Of a DNA stretch of 64,000 bases, positions 26,958-34,549 are shown piece after piece; position 1 is the first letter of the stretch, and each line of letters opens with the position of its first letter. The position numbers and the translations under genes were made by a program. The DNA comes from Cellvibrio sp. PSBB006 (GTDB lineage Bacteria > Pseudomonadota > Gammaproteobacteria > Pseudomonadales > Cellvibrionaceae), in contig NZ_CP021382.1 of NCBI RefSeq assembly GCF_002162135.1, positions 3,098,001-3,162,000 on the forward strand. The letters run 5' to 3'. A model generated the notes under the pieces. It was not told the origin of the DNA. It made no database searches and saw only the letters and a list, made by a program, of their open reading frames with translations.

Positions 26958-27971
26958 CTAGCGGTTTAACTGGTTCAGTAGCTTCGCCCGAATTTTCCGC
27001 GCGCTATCGTCCGTCAATTCACCAATCGCACCTTGAGCTTGTTCCGGGATATGCGAAAAATTATCTTTGCAATAGTCAAAAATATAATGATCAAACATCA
27101 TCTTCCAGGCTGCCCGCTGCGCGGGTGGCAAATCGCGAATGGACAAGAGCGAATGAAGCAATGCATTGACCGGCTTACCATACAATGCGGGCGAACCTTT
27201 AAACCAATAATTCACCAGGATATTCAGCGGGCTCAGGCTTTCCACATGGTGCCACCACATGCTGGGAATAAAGATGCCATCACCCGCTTCCAGATCAGCA
27301 ACCTGGGCGTGTTCTAAAGCCTGTTTAAATTTGGGGAATTTTTCAAAATCGGGATTATAAAAATCCACCAGGCTGATCGCTTGTCCGGCCGGGGTTTTAT
27401 CCAGCGGGCCAACATAGAGATTTTCCATTTGCTCAAAGGGAAACAAGGTAAAGCGCCTGTGTCCGACGACCGAACAGGCAATATTCAACGGACTGTCCCA
27501 ATGTGCGGCGATACGGCATTTATTGGACAACCAGATACTGACGAGCGGATTATGCTGACTCAAATCAAGATCATTATCTGCACGAAAGCCTGGCAAATAA
27601 TTATCGATCACTGTAGAGCCAATATAAATCGTCGGTGGTTGAGGGTTGTCAGCCTGGGTAGCAAATTGCCGTAGCGCGAAATCCAGCTTGGTGCTGACAG
27701 TATCGTAGTTAAATCCTGTCAGATTCTCATCGTAAAAAATACGCCCATTGTTCTCCGGCTTACCTAAAAAGGCCGCCACCTCCTGACCTTGATAGAATTG
27801 CAATAAATAACGCACTGCATCTTCATCTGAAGCCAGACCCGCTTGCACGATCGGCCAGGACGACACCAACCCCTTCAGGATCAATGGTTCAGGTGAGGAC
27901 AAGACCTCATCAGGAATCTGGCCTGGCGTACAGCCATCAATCACTTTAACTTTTTTATCAACGCTGATCAT
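26958..27971 (-). CDS. JmjC/cupin-like domain protein
   Basis: A 337-residue cytoplasmic protein of the cupin_8/JmjC class. AAHWDSPLNI supplies His and Asp, GHRRFTLFPFEQ follows the second strand, and MWWHHVESL supplies the last His. That is the HxD...H set for Fe(II) in 2-oxoglutarate-dependent hydroxylases. Family members hydroxylate proteins or small molecules. The gene sits between halogenase 1 (45 bases) and SapC (33 bases) on the same strand, so all are likely co-transcribed. The same set recurs beside TonB receptors in related bacteria. Its target is not known. Confidence 0.85.
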   Translation of the reverse strand: MISVDKKVKVIDGCTPGQIPDEVLSSPEPLILKGLVSSWPIVQAGLASDEDAVRYLLQFYQGQEVAAFLGKPENNGRIFYDENLTGFNYDTVSTKLDFALRQFATQADNPQPPTIYIGSTVIDNYLPGFRADNDLDLSQHNPLVSIWLSNKCRIAAHWDSPLNIACSVVGHRRFTLFPFEQMENLYVGPLDKTPAGQAISLVDFYNPDFEKFPKFKQALEHAQVADLEAGDGIFIPSMWWHHVESLSPLNILVNYWFKGSPALYGKPVNALLHSLLSIRDLPPAQRAAWKMMFDHYIFDYCKDNFSHIPEQAQGAIGELTDDSARKIRAKLLNQLNR

Positions 27972-28004
27972 AAATGCCGCTAGTGTTCATTTGTTGGAAA
28001 TAAC

Positions 28005-28745
28005 TCAGGATGCCTGATTTGCTAATTTTTTCTCAACGCGGGCGATCAACTTCACAACGTTGGCATGAGACGCCAACACCATGTAGATGCATTCCATAAA
28101 ACCTTTACTGTGTAATGCTGTTACTGCGCTACCTTGTAAAGCAGCCAGTTTATCTTCGTTGATGGTATAAAGCCCTGCCAGGTTATGACGCTCACCATTT
28201 TTAAGAGTAATTTCCAGCACTACCACCTCCAATAACTCCTGAGCTAACAACGCATCAACAAATTGTTCATTCAACTCTGTACCGTATTGGATGTACTCCA
28301 GCAAATCCACCACCGATTCCAGATAGGGCGAATAGCCGCCATGGGGTAAAAAGACCGGCTCGCCCTGGGTCTCGCTGACACGCGGGCTATCCATATCCAC
28401 ATACACCATCTTGGTGGGCTGACTGGATTCCTGGCCGGGCTGTGGCGGTTGGATACCGATCAGGAAAGGTCTTCTTTTTACTGACACAGGAATATATTGT
28501 GCATCCCATCCCTGCTCTGACAGAAACAGGTTTTCATTCTGGCGCAAGCCCATTAGCGCAATAGGAATAAATTTACCTGTCTCTGCATTTTTCTGGAAAA
28601 AAATGGGGTATTCATTTTGTATTGCACGAAATTCCTGTGGAAAGGTCACCACTGACATATCGTTATCGCCGTAGCGCATTGAGTGTTCCCGAATAACGCG
28701 CAATGCTTTATGGGCAATATTATTTAACAGGGCAAAATTAGGCAT
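28005..28745 (-). CDS. SapC family protein
   Basis: A 246-residue protein of the SapC family, named after a Campylobacter S-layer-region protein. The start at 28745 (MPNFALL) follows CAGGAG with good spacing; the frame extends nine codons further without such a site. Recognisable features are a region with GWDAQYIPVSVKRRPF near 85-105 and the C-terminal segment LTLKNGERHNLAGLYTINE. There is no signal peptide or membrane helix. In Caulobacter, Xanthomonas and Cellvibrio relatives SapC genes accompany TonB receptors and tryptophan-halogenase homologues. Its biochemical role is unknown. It lies 35 bases after halogenase 2. Confidence 0.82.
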   Translation of the reverse strand: MPNFALLNNIAHKALRVIREHSMRYGDNDMSVVTFPQEFRAIQNEYPIFFQKNAETGKFIPIALMGLRQNENLFLSEQGWDAQYIPVSVKRRPFLIGIQPPQPGQESSQPTKMVYVDMDSPRVSETQGEPVFLPHGGYSPYLESVVDLLEYIQYGTELNEQFVDALLAQELLEVVVLEITLKNGERHNLAGLYTINEDKLAALQGSAVTALHSKGFMECIYMVLASHANVVKLIARVEKKLANQAS

Positions 28746-28780
28746 ATAGTCTCCTGGAGGAAATGCCTCCAATAGGGAAA

Positions 28781-30349
28781 TTAAATCGTCTGCATCCCAT
28801 GCTGCTTTATTTTTTCTATCAGCTCGCGATTAGGTTGCAATATTTTTTTCAGTTGCTGGATATGCTGCACATTTTCCATAAACAGTGTTTCTGCTTTTTT
28901 CCATTGTTTTTCATACAGATTTTTTCGATTATGGGTACCACTGCTAACGGCAATATTGGTGGTACCTTTCATACCGTAATAGACATACTGATAACTGGCA
29001 GAGGGAAACATCTCTTCCCGCAAGATTTCATCATGCAACCAGGGAGACTGTACTTTCCATAATTCCAGCAACTCATTCAAGCTATCAGGAGTGGTATTGG
29101 CAGAGCAGTTATCACGCCAGTAGGCTGAATCGGTTCGCTTGGTCAGCACATAGTGTAATTTTAGAAAGTCGATAATCTGCTCCCAGTGATGAGTCAACGC
29201 CTTATTAAAGCGTTTGGCTATTGTATCCATAGCAGTGCGATTAGCCGGAAACTGTTGCGCAATCATCTTTGCCGAGAGCTCAATCAATACCAGCGCCGTT
29301 GCCTCAAGTGGCTCGATAAAGCCGGCGGACAAACCAATGGCGACACAGTTTTTATGCCAGAAGGTTTTCCTGTGCCCGGGGTTGAACGTAATTTTTCTGA
29401 CAGCCAGGTCTTCAACTGATTTATTGCCCACCGAAGGGACAAGGTAACTACGCAGCTCGCGTTCGGCAGCTTCATCTGTCGTGTAAGCGCTGGAAAATAC
29501 ATGGCCAATGCCACGTCGGGATTGCAAACCAATATCCCAGATCCAACCATTCGTTTGCGCGGTGGAGAGTGTGTGCGAGGCAATAGCCGTTTGATCCTCT
29601 GCATAGGGAATTTGCACAGCAAGGGCAGAGTCATTAAATAAAATAGCCTTCTGGGAAACAAAAGGAATCTTGTAATGTTTTTCCATTAGCAAGGATGACA
29701 AACCCGTACAATCGATAAATAAATCGCCGGAAACCTCGCCGTGGCTATCAGTCATTACTGATGCTATATCACCATTGTCTTGCGAGTTTATGTGGACCAC
29801 ATTCGCACTGATGTAGTTTACATCGAGTTTTTCTACACAATGTTTGTGTAAAAACGGGGCAAATTTTCCGGCATCCAGATGGTAGCCATAATTTAATACC
29901 GCACCGAATTCAGCCGTTGTAATTTGTTTGGGCGCGTAACCCAAATCGCATATCGCCGCTTGCGGGCAAACAGCATTGGCAAAAGGAATTTTGTCTTTGA
30001 AGGGCAACCAGAAAGGCGCCAGATTTATGTCGTGATATTTAACCGGTGGCGTAAACGGATGGTAATAATCATCTTCTTTTGACACGCTTGTCCAACAGGA
30101 AAATTTGGAGCCTTGTTTGAAACTGGCATCACACTCGCTAAAAAAATCCGTTTCCGATACACCGATAGTTTGTAAGGTTGCACGCATGGTAGGCCAGGTA
30201 CCCTCGCCTACACCGATAGGATGTACATCGGGCGATTCGATAAGCGTAACCTGAACATGGGCAGGACCTGATGCCGCAATAATACCTGCCGATAACCAAC
30301 CTGCGGAACCACCACCCACGATGACAACCCGGGTTATTTGATCTGTCAT
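28781..30349 (-). CDS. Flavin-dependent tryptophan-halogenase-family protein 2 (variant motifs)
   Basis: A 522-residue FAD-dependent protein, clearly related to but different from halogenase 1. The FAD loop GGGSAG and catalytic-type Lys78 (ASFKQGSKF) are present. The WxWxIP signature is WIWDIG (269-274), with Gly for Pro. The Glu-Ser pair is Glu348-Ala349 (EPLEAT). It therefore keeps the lysine and glutamate but differs at two positions next to the active site, so substrate or even reaction may differ. It is the first gene of the minus-strand run, 131 bases downstream of the receptor gene and separated from it by a strong terminator. Halogenation is the family expectation, not shown by the sequence. 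Confidence 0.87.
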   Translation of the reverse strand: MTDQITRVVIVGGGSAGWLSAGIIAASGPAHVQVTLIESPDVHPIGVGEGTWPTMRATLQTIGVSETDFFSECDASFKQGSKFSCWTSVSKEDDYYHPFTPPVKYHDINLAPFWLPFKDKIPFANAVCPQAAICDLGYAPKQITTAEFGAVLNYGYHLDAGKFAPFLHKHCVEKLDVNYISANVVHINSQDNGDIASVMTDSHGEVSGDLFIDCTGLSSLLMEKHYKIPFVSQKAILFNDSALAVQIPYAEDQTAIASHTLSTAQTNGWIWDIGLQSRRGIGHVFSSAYTTDEAAERELRSYLVPSVGNKSVEDLAVRKITFNPGHRKTFWHKNCVAIGLSAGFIEPLEATALVLIELSAKMIAQQFPANRTAMDTIAKRFNKALTHHWEQIIDFLKLHYVLTKRTDSAYWRDNCSANTTPDSLNELLELWKVQSPWLHDEILREEMFPSASYQYVYYGMKGTTNIAVSSGTHNRKNLYEKQWKKAETLFMENVQHIQQLKKILQPNRELIEKIKQHGMQTI

Positions 30350-30424
30350 AAACGACCTACAGATTTCTAATAATTATTTGATTAACACGCAGTATGAACA
30401 GAAAACAACGCTAGCGTAAAGCGC

Positions 30425-30456
30425 CTAAAAAGCCGCTGTCTCCAGCGGCTTTTTAG
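30425..30456. terminator. Bidirectional rho-independent terminator after the TonB receptor
   Basis: A perfect 14-base stem (CTAAAAAGCCGCTG with its complement) and a 4-base loop TCTC, with A- and T-runs at the stem ends so it works in either direction. It lies 24 bases past the receptor stop and upstream of halogenase 2. It would end the receptor message or allow only partial read-through into the halogenase genes. Confidence 0.9.
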
Positions 30457-30480
30457 TTGTAGCACAACAACTAACGCAAA

Positions 30481-33405
30481 TTAGAAGTTGTAACGAACAC
30501 CCAGGTTGTACCGAGCACCGGTTTCAATGTAGTTAAACGTCATATCCTTGTGACGACCGTATTGACGGGTGGTTTCATCGGTAATATTCAGCCCCTCAAG
30601 TGAAACCGTCAGGTTGTCAGTGAGCTCGTAACTTACACTCGCATCCACCTGGCCATAGGCTTCGGTGTAACGTGGGTTCCCACCGCCACTGGCCAGGAAG
30701 TCATCACGCCAGTTGTAAGCAATACGCACCTGCAAGCCATCTTTATCATAGAAACCGATAAAGTTAGCTGAGTCGCTCAACCCATAAATAGCAAATTGAG
30801 CAGCCTTGGAGATGTTGTTGTACTCGGTATCGGAATCTGCTTTGGTTGCATTAGCCTGGAAACCAAAACCCGACTCACCAAAGGTGTGCTGCACAATGAG
30901 CTCAATACCATCAATCGATACGTCCTCGTTGTTTATTGGCCGAGTCACTTCAAAGGGCAGGATTGGATCTTCAGGCAGCGCATAAACAAAGCCTGTTGCA
31001 GCGTCTGAGCTATCCGGATAGTTGTCAACAATGTATTGGTTGATTGCCACCAAGTCGTTGCCTACTGCGGCAACAGCAGCCTGCCATCTTGGGCCGTTAA
31101 CCGGGGTATGGAAACCACTGTCTTCGATCACTTGAGGCGCACTGCTGCCGACGAAATCAACCACGTCTTTCTTGAAGTAGCCGACCGACACATAACTGGA
31201 ATCCGCGTAGTACCACTCTGCCGATATATCGTAGTTGGTTGACTCCATGGGGTTCAGGTCCGGATCACCAGCCGAGGCAGAACCCATGCTGATACGCGGC
31301 GCTGTGCCCCAGATAAAGCCGCCTTTAAGGTCATTGTAGTTCGGGCGGGCAATCGTTTTGCTGAAAGACGCACGGAGTTTAATGTCATCGGTCAGGGCGA
31401 TATCAAAATCCACACTTGGTAGGGTTTTTGAGTAACTACCCGTAGTTGTGGCATATTCAAATCCGCCCGTGGACAGCAAAGAGTATTCATTTCCGCTATT
31501 CCAACGGATATACGGTGTGTAAGCAGAAACGTTAGCGGTTGACTCTACCTCGGTTGATTCATGGCGAACACCTACCGCCAGGTTAGCTGGCCTACCGGCA
31601 ATCTCAGGTTTGAAACCAAATTGCAAATAAGCAAAATCAGAGGTTTCTACCGTTACCTGCTCATCGAACCCGTCATTCGCTCGGGCTGGATCTCTGGTGG
31701 TACAGTAGGCCCTTGGGCAGAAGCCGGTATCAGAACCGTAAAGCTCGGCACCGATCGCCAACAGCTCGTTCCAGTTGCCGCGCACAAACGTATTCTGGAA
31801 GTTCGGGTTGTTTACCGCACCGTGATCAAAGTAGTTGGATAGTTGATCAACAATCCAGTAAGACTGCGGAATATCGCCAACACCATCTTCACCCTGCACA
31901 CCACTCCAGCTACCCTGGTTTTGCTGTTGAAGGCCGAGGAAGAAGTATTCGTTGGTGATTTCGTTGGTGCCTATACCGGCTTTAATGTTGTGGATGAAAC
32001 TGTCATCAAAGGTATAGGTACCTTTTAACTGGTATTCATCAACTGACGAATCCTGCTCCTGAATACGGAAGATGTTGTTGGTCAGTTGCTGGATAGCAAC
32101 ATCCGGTGTTGGCGTGGTGCGACCATCTTCGTAACCCACGTGCAGGATCGGGAACTCCCCGGAGAAATCCATCGATGCACGATAGTTATCGATAGTACCA
32201 ATGTTGAATTGATTGTTGCCGCCCCACTTACCGTCCGGCCCGGAGTAGGAATCCGAGTTGTGCGCATCCAGTTCCAACGCCAGGTTATCTGTCGCATCCC
32301 ACTTGATATTCAAGCCGGCGGATTTCAGGTCGGATTTGGTTTTGTTGTACTTGATGATGCCGTTAATTTCATGCCAACCGGTGTTTTCCGTGTAGGACAG
32401 TGGATACGCCGGGTTGGTGTCACTCCACTCAATATCCAGACCACTGGTGCGGGTAAACCACATACCGGTACCAAAGTTATTGGTTTCATTCTCTTGCTGT
32501 ACGTACAGGTAATCCGCCGTAACCGTGAGTTGTTCTACCGGTTGGTATTGAAGGGTCAGCTGGCCGTTCAAGCGCTTGCGGTTTACTTCATTAACTGAGT
32601 ACATAACCTCTGACGGAATACCGTAGGTTCTGCCATCGCCCGGTTGATTTTCTTCCGGGATATTCGCCCAATCACCACCATCCGGCGCATGAACAAACCA
32701 GTCGCTGACACTGGCATTGCGGTCACCACTGTTACGCTCCTGGTAGCTACCGGTTAAAGCAACCCCGATAGTGTCATCAGCAAAGGTATTACTGAACAGA
32801 CCAGACACTTCCGGCGTCAGGTCATCTTCCATCACCGAAGAATCATCGTAGACCGCTTTGGCCCCTACGACGGCTTTCAGGCCCGGGTTTTTAAGCGGGC
32901 GCGGGGTGATGATGTTGATCAATGCACCCATACCGCCCGATTGCAGGTCGGCACGGCCACTTTTATAAACTTCTACGCCTGCAACGCCTTCAGAGGCCAG
33001 GTTGGCAAAGTCGAAAGAGCGGCTGGTGCCAAACGATGAAGCGGGCATCTGACGGTTATTCAAGGTCACCAGGTTGTAATCACCGGCCAAACCGCGCACG
33101 GTGACCTTACTACCTTCACCGTTTACACGGTCGATAGAGACACCGGGGATACGTTGCAGGGATTCAGCCAGGTTGGTATCCGGCATCTTGCCGATATCTT
33201 CAGCGGAGATGGCGTCGACCACGCCGACCGCATTGCGCTTGACGTCCATCGACCGCGTCAAACTCGCGCGGATACCGGTAACGACGACTTCTTCAACAAC
33301 ACCTTCGTCCTGCGCCAGAACGGTATTGCTGCCAAGTCCCGCCAAGGCGGATGCGGCGATCGCACTCGCCAGGAGTTTTTTTCTAAATATAGTGGTTTTG
33401 TTCAT
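30481..33405 (-). CDS. TonB-dependent receptor (Xanthomonas/Caulobacter type)
   Basis: A 974-residue outer-membrane receptor that imports a substrate using energy from TonB. It has a signal peptide (1-31, ending VLAQ), a TonB-box-like EEVVVTGIR, and a plug domain (about 40-165: AEDIGKMPDTNLAESLQRIPGVSIDR, VRGL, GGMGALINIITPRPL). A long barrel ends in the aromatic C-terminus GVRYNF. This matches the receptor class common in Caulobacter, Xanthomonas and Cellvibrio, often for carbohydrate or glycan fragments. GAGGAAAAA precedes the ATG. Neighbouring SapC, halogenase and JmjC genes are the usual companions, but no glycoside hydrolase or LacI-type regulator is present, so the imported substrate cannot be named. 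Confidence 0.92.
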   Translation of the reverse strand: MNKTTIFRKKLLASAIAASALAGLGSNTVLAQDEGVVEEVVVTGIRASLTRSMDVKRNAVGVVDAISAEDIGKMPDTNLAESLQRIPGVSIDRVNGEGSKVTVRGLAGDYNLVTLNNRQMPASSFGTSRSFDFANLASEGVAGVEVYKSGRADLQSGGMGALINIITPRPLKNPGLKAVVGAKAVYDDSSVMEDDLTPEVSGLFSNTFADDTIGVALTGSYQERNSGDRNASVSDWFVHAPDGGDWANIPEENQPGDGRTYGIPSEVMYSVNEVNRKRLNGQLTLQYQPVEQLTVTADYLYVQQENETNNFGTGMWFTRTSGLDIEWSDTNPAYPLSYTENTGWHEINGIIKYNKTKSDLKSAGLNIKWDATDNLALELDAHNSDSYSGPDGKWGGNNQFNIGTIDNYRASMDFSGEFPILHVGYEDGRTTPTPDVAIQQLTNNIFRIQEQDSSVDEYQLKGTYTFDDSFIHNIKAGIGTNEITNEYFFLGLQQQNQGSWSGVQGEDGVGDIPQSYWIVDQLSNYFDHGAVNNPNFQNTFVRGNWNELLAIGAELYGSDTGFCPRAYCTTRDPARANDGFDEQVTVETSDFAYLQFGFKPEIAGRPANLAVGVRHESTEVESTANVSAYTPYIRWNSGNEYSLLSTGGFEYATTTGSYSKTLPSVDFDIALTDDIKLRASFSKTIARPNYNDLKGGFIWGTAPRISMGSASAGDPDLNPMESTNYDISAEWYYADSSYVSVGYFKKDVVDFVGSSAPQVIEDSGFHTPVNGPRWQAAVAAVGNDLVAINQYIVDNYPDSSDAATGFVYALPEDPILPFEVTRPINNEDVSIDGIELIVQHTFGESGFGFQANATKADSDTEYNNISKAAQFAIYGLSDSANFIGFYDKDGLQVRIAYNWRDDFLASGGGNPRYTEAYGQVDASVSYELTDNLTVSLEGLNITDETTRQYGRHKDMTFNYIETGARYNLGVRYNF

Positions 33406-33901
33406 GATGGTTTTTCCTCAAACGTTATTGTTATCGTGACTGCTATAAGAGAAGCCGCACTCCGAAGGAACACTGCAACCCTTACCGCATTGCCCGAGTG
33501 GCCTTGCCTCACAGATCAAAAGCCTCGGCGGAAGCTGTTGATCCGAATGCATATTCACAAAAACCATTGAGGTGGGCGTCCGAGTAGGGTCAGGCACGGC
33601 TGTGCCGTACGTTCGAATGGAAGAGCTTTACTCGGCCGCACTATTTTTTATTTAAAAACAATAAGTTATGGATTTTCGGCTGGGAGAGCGAAGAAGAAAA
33701 AAATCAGCAATTTTGCGCCTGTCCCACTTTCAACAACTCGTGGATCAAGGCACTGGAACGGAAGATTACCGGCAAGGAAATACAAAGACACCCTCCCGCC
33801 AGGGAAGCGATAAAAAATGAAAATGGGGGAAGCGATGCAGGGTGGAGCGAGGAGAGAACCGGTGGGCTAACTGACAGTGAATCAATTAGCCCACAACGGG
33901 A
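33406..33901. promoter_or_regulatory. 496-base spacer between the receptor and cytochrome c5 genes
   Basis: I see no gene here. It must carry the receptor promoter and 5' leader, transcribed leftward. A small dyad, GGCAC GGCT GTGCC, lies at 33593-33606, about 190 bases before the receptor start, and could be a protein site. Purine-rich stretches fill 33770-33860. A 9-base inverted repeat at 33862-33894 borders the cytochrome gene. No convincing -35/-10 pair could be chosen. Confidence 0.4.
33862..33894 (-). terminator. Hairpin after the cytochrome c5 gene
   Basis: GTGGGCTAA and TTAGCCCAC form a perfect 9-base stem with a 15-base loop, starting 8 bases past the cytochrome stop. No T-run follows on the minus strand, so it may be a weak terminator or an RNA-stabilising stem. 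Confidence 0.45.
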
Positions 33902-34327
33902 TTACTGGGCACCTTCGACGAGGTAATCAACCGCCGCTTTAACTTCATCTTCGGAACAGCTGCCACACAACCCCATAGCTGGCATGCCGTTGAAGCCATC
34001 GATAGCGTGGGTATAAAGGGTGTCGATACCTTTGGCGATACGCGGAGCCCAGTCATCCGCACTACCGGTTTTGGGCGCGCCGGCCACACCGATAGAGTGA
34101 CATGTCGTACAGGCGCTCTTGTACACATCTTCACCGGACTTGGGGCCGCTGCTGACGGCTACCGGGGCGGCGGCACAGCTTTCACCGGATTTACAAACAC
34201 TGCCGACCGGGGCGATGCGCGCTTTCATCTCTTCAGTCAGGGCTGCTGACTGGCTGTAGGCGAGACCGGAAACAGCACCAAGGCCCACGACCAGCACCAG
34301 ACTGAATATCTTCTTCATTTGGCTCAC
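33902..34327 (-). CDS. Cytochrome c5-family monohaem protein
   Basis: A periplasmic or membrane-anchored electron carrier. The likely start is GTG at 34327, after GAGGAAAAAACC; an ATG nine bases later at 34318 is the alternative. The signal peptide or anchor (KKIFSLVLVVGLGAVSGLAYS) is followed by a short linker holding two cysteines. The haem motif is CTTCH, and the far Met ligand lies in GMPAMG. The CGSCSEDEV segment near the C-terminus is typical of cytochrome c5 and may form a disulfide. Such proteins shuttle electrons to terminal oxidases. It is divergent from prsK, and the association with that locus is probably incidental. Confidence 0.9.
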   Translation of the reverse strand: MSQMKKIFSLVLVVGLGAVSGLAYSQSAALTEEMKARIAPVGSVCKSGESCAAAPVAVSSGPKSGEDVYKSACTTCHSIGVAGAPKTGSADDWAPRIAKGIDTLYTHAIDGFNGMPAMGLCGSCSEDEVKAAVDYLVEGAQ

Positions 34328-34549
34328 GGTTTTTTCCTCTTCTTTATACATAGCGCCCCGCTGGGCAAAGTCGGCGGCCATTATAGCCACAAATATGCAC
34401 CAACGTGAACTGACGCTCTACCGCCTGCAAGATCATGTAATAGCAGACTCGCGCGGTTAAATTTATGCTTGGGTCACAGCCGTTGATTTGCTCTGCTCCC
34501 ATCTGCTGTTATGCTTAAACCTCAATTTTTTCGGAAAAATCCATAAACC

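Noticed and set aside
32086..32598. 170-residue plus-strand frame inside the TonB receptor
   Set aside because: Shadow of the barrel-coding region on the opposite strand; no motif.
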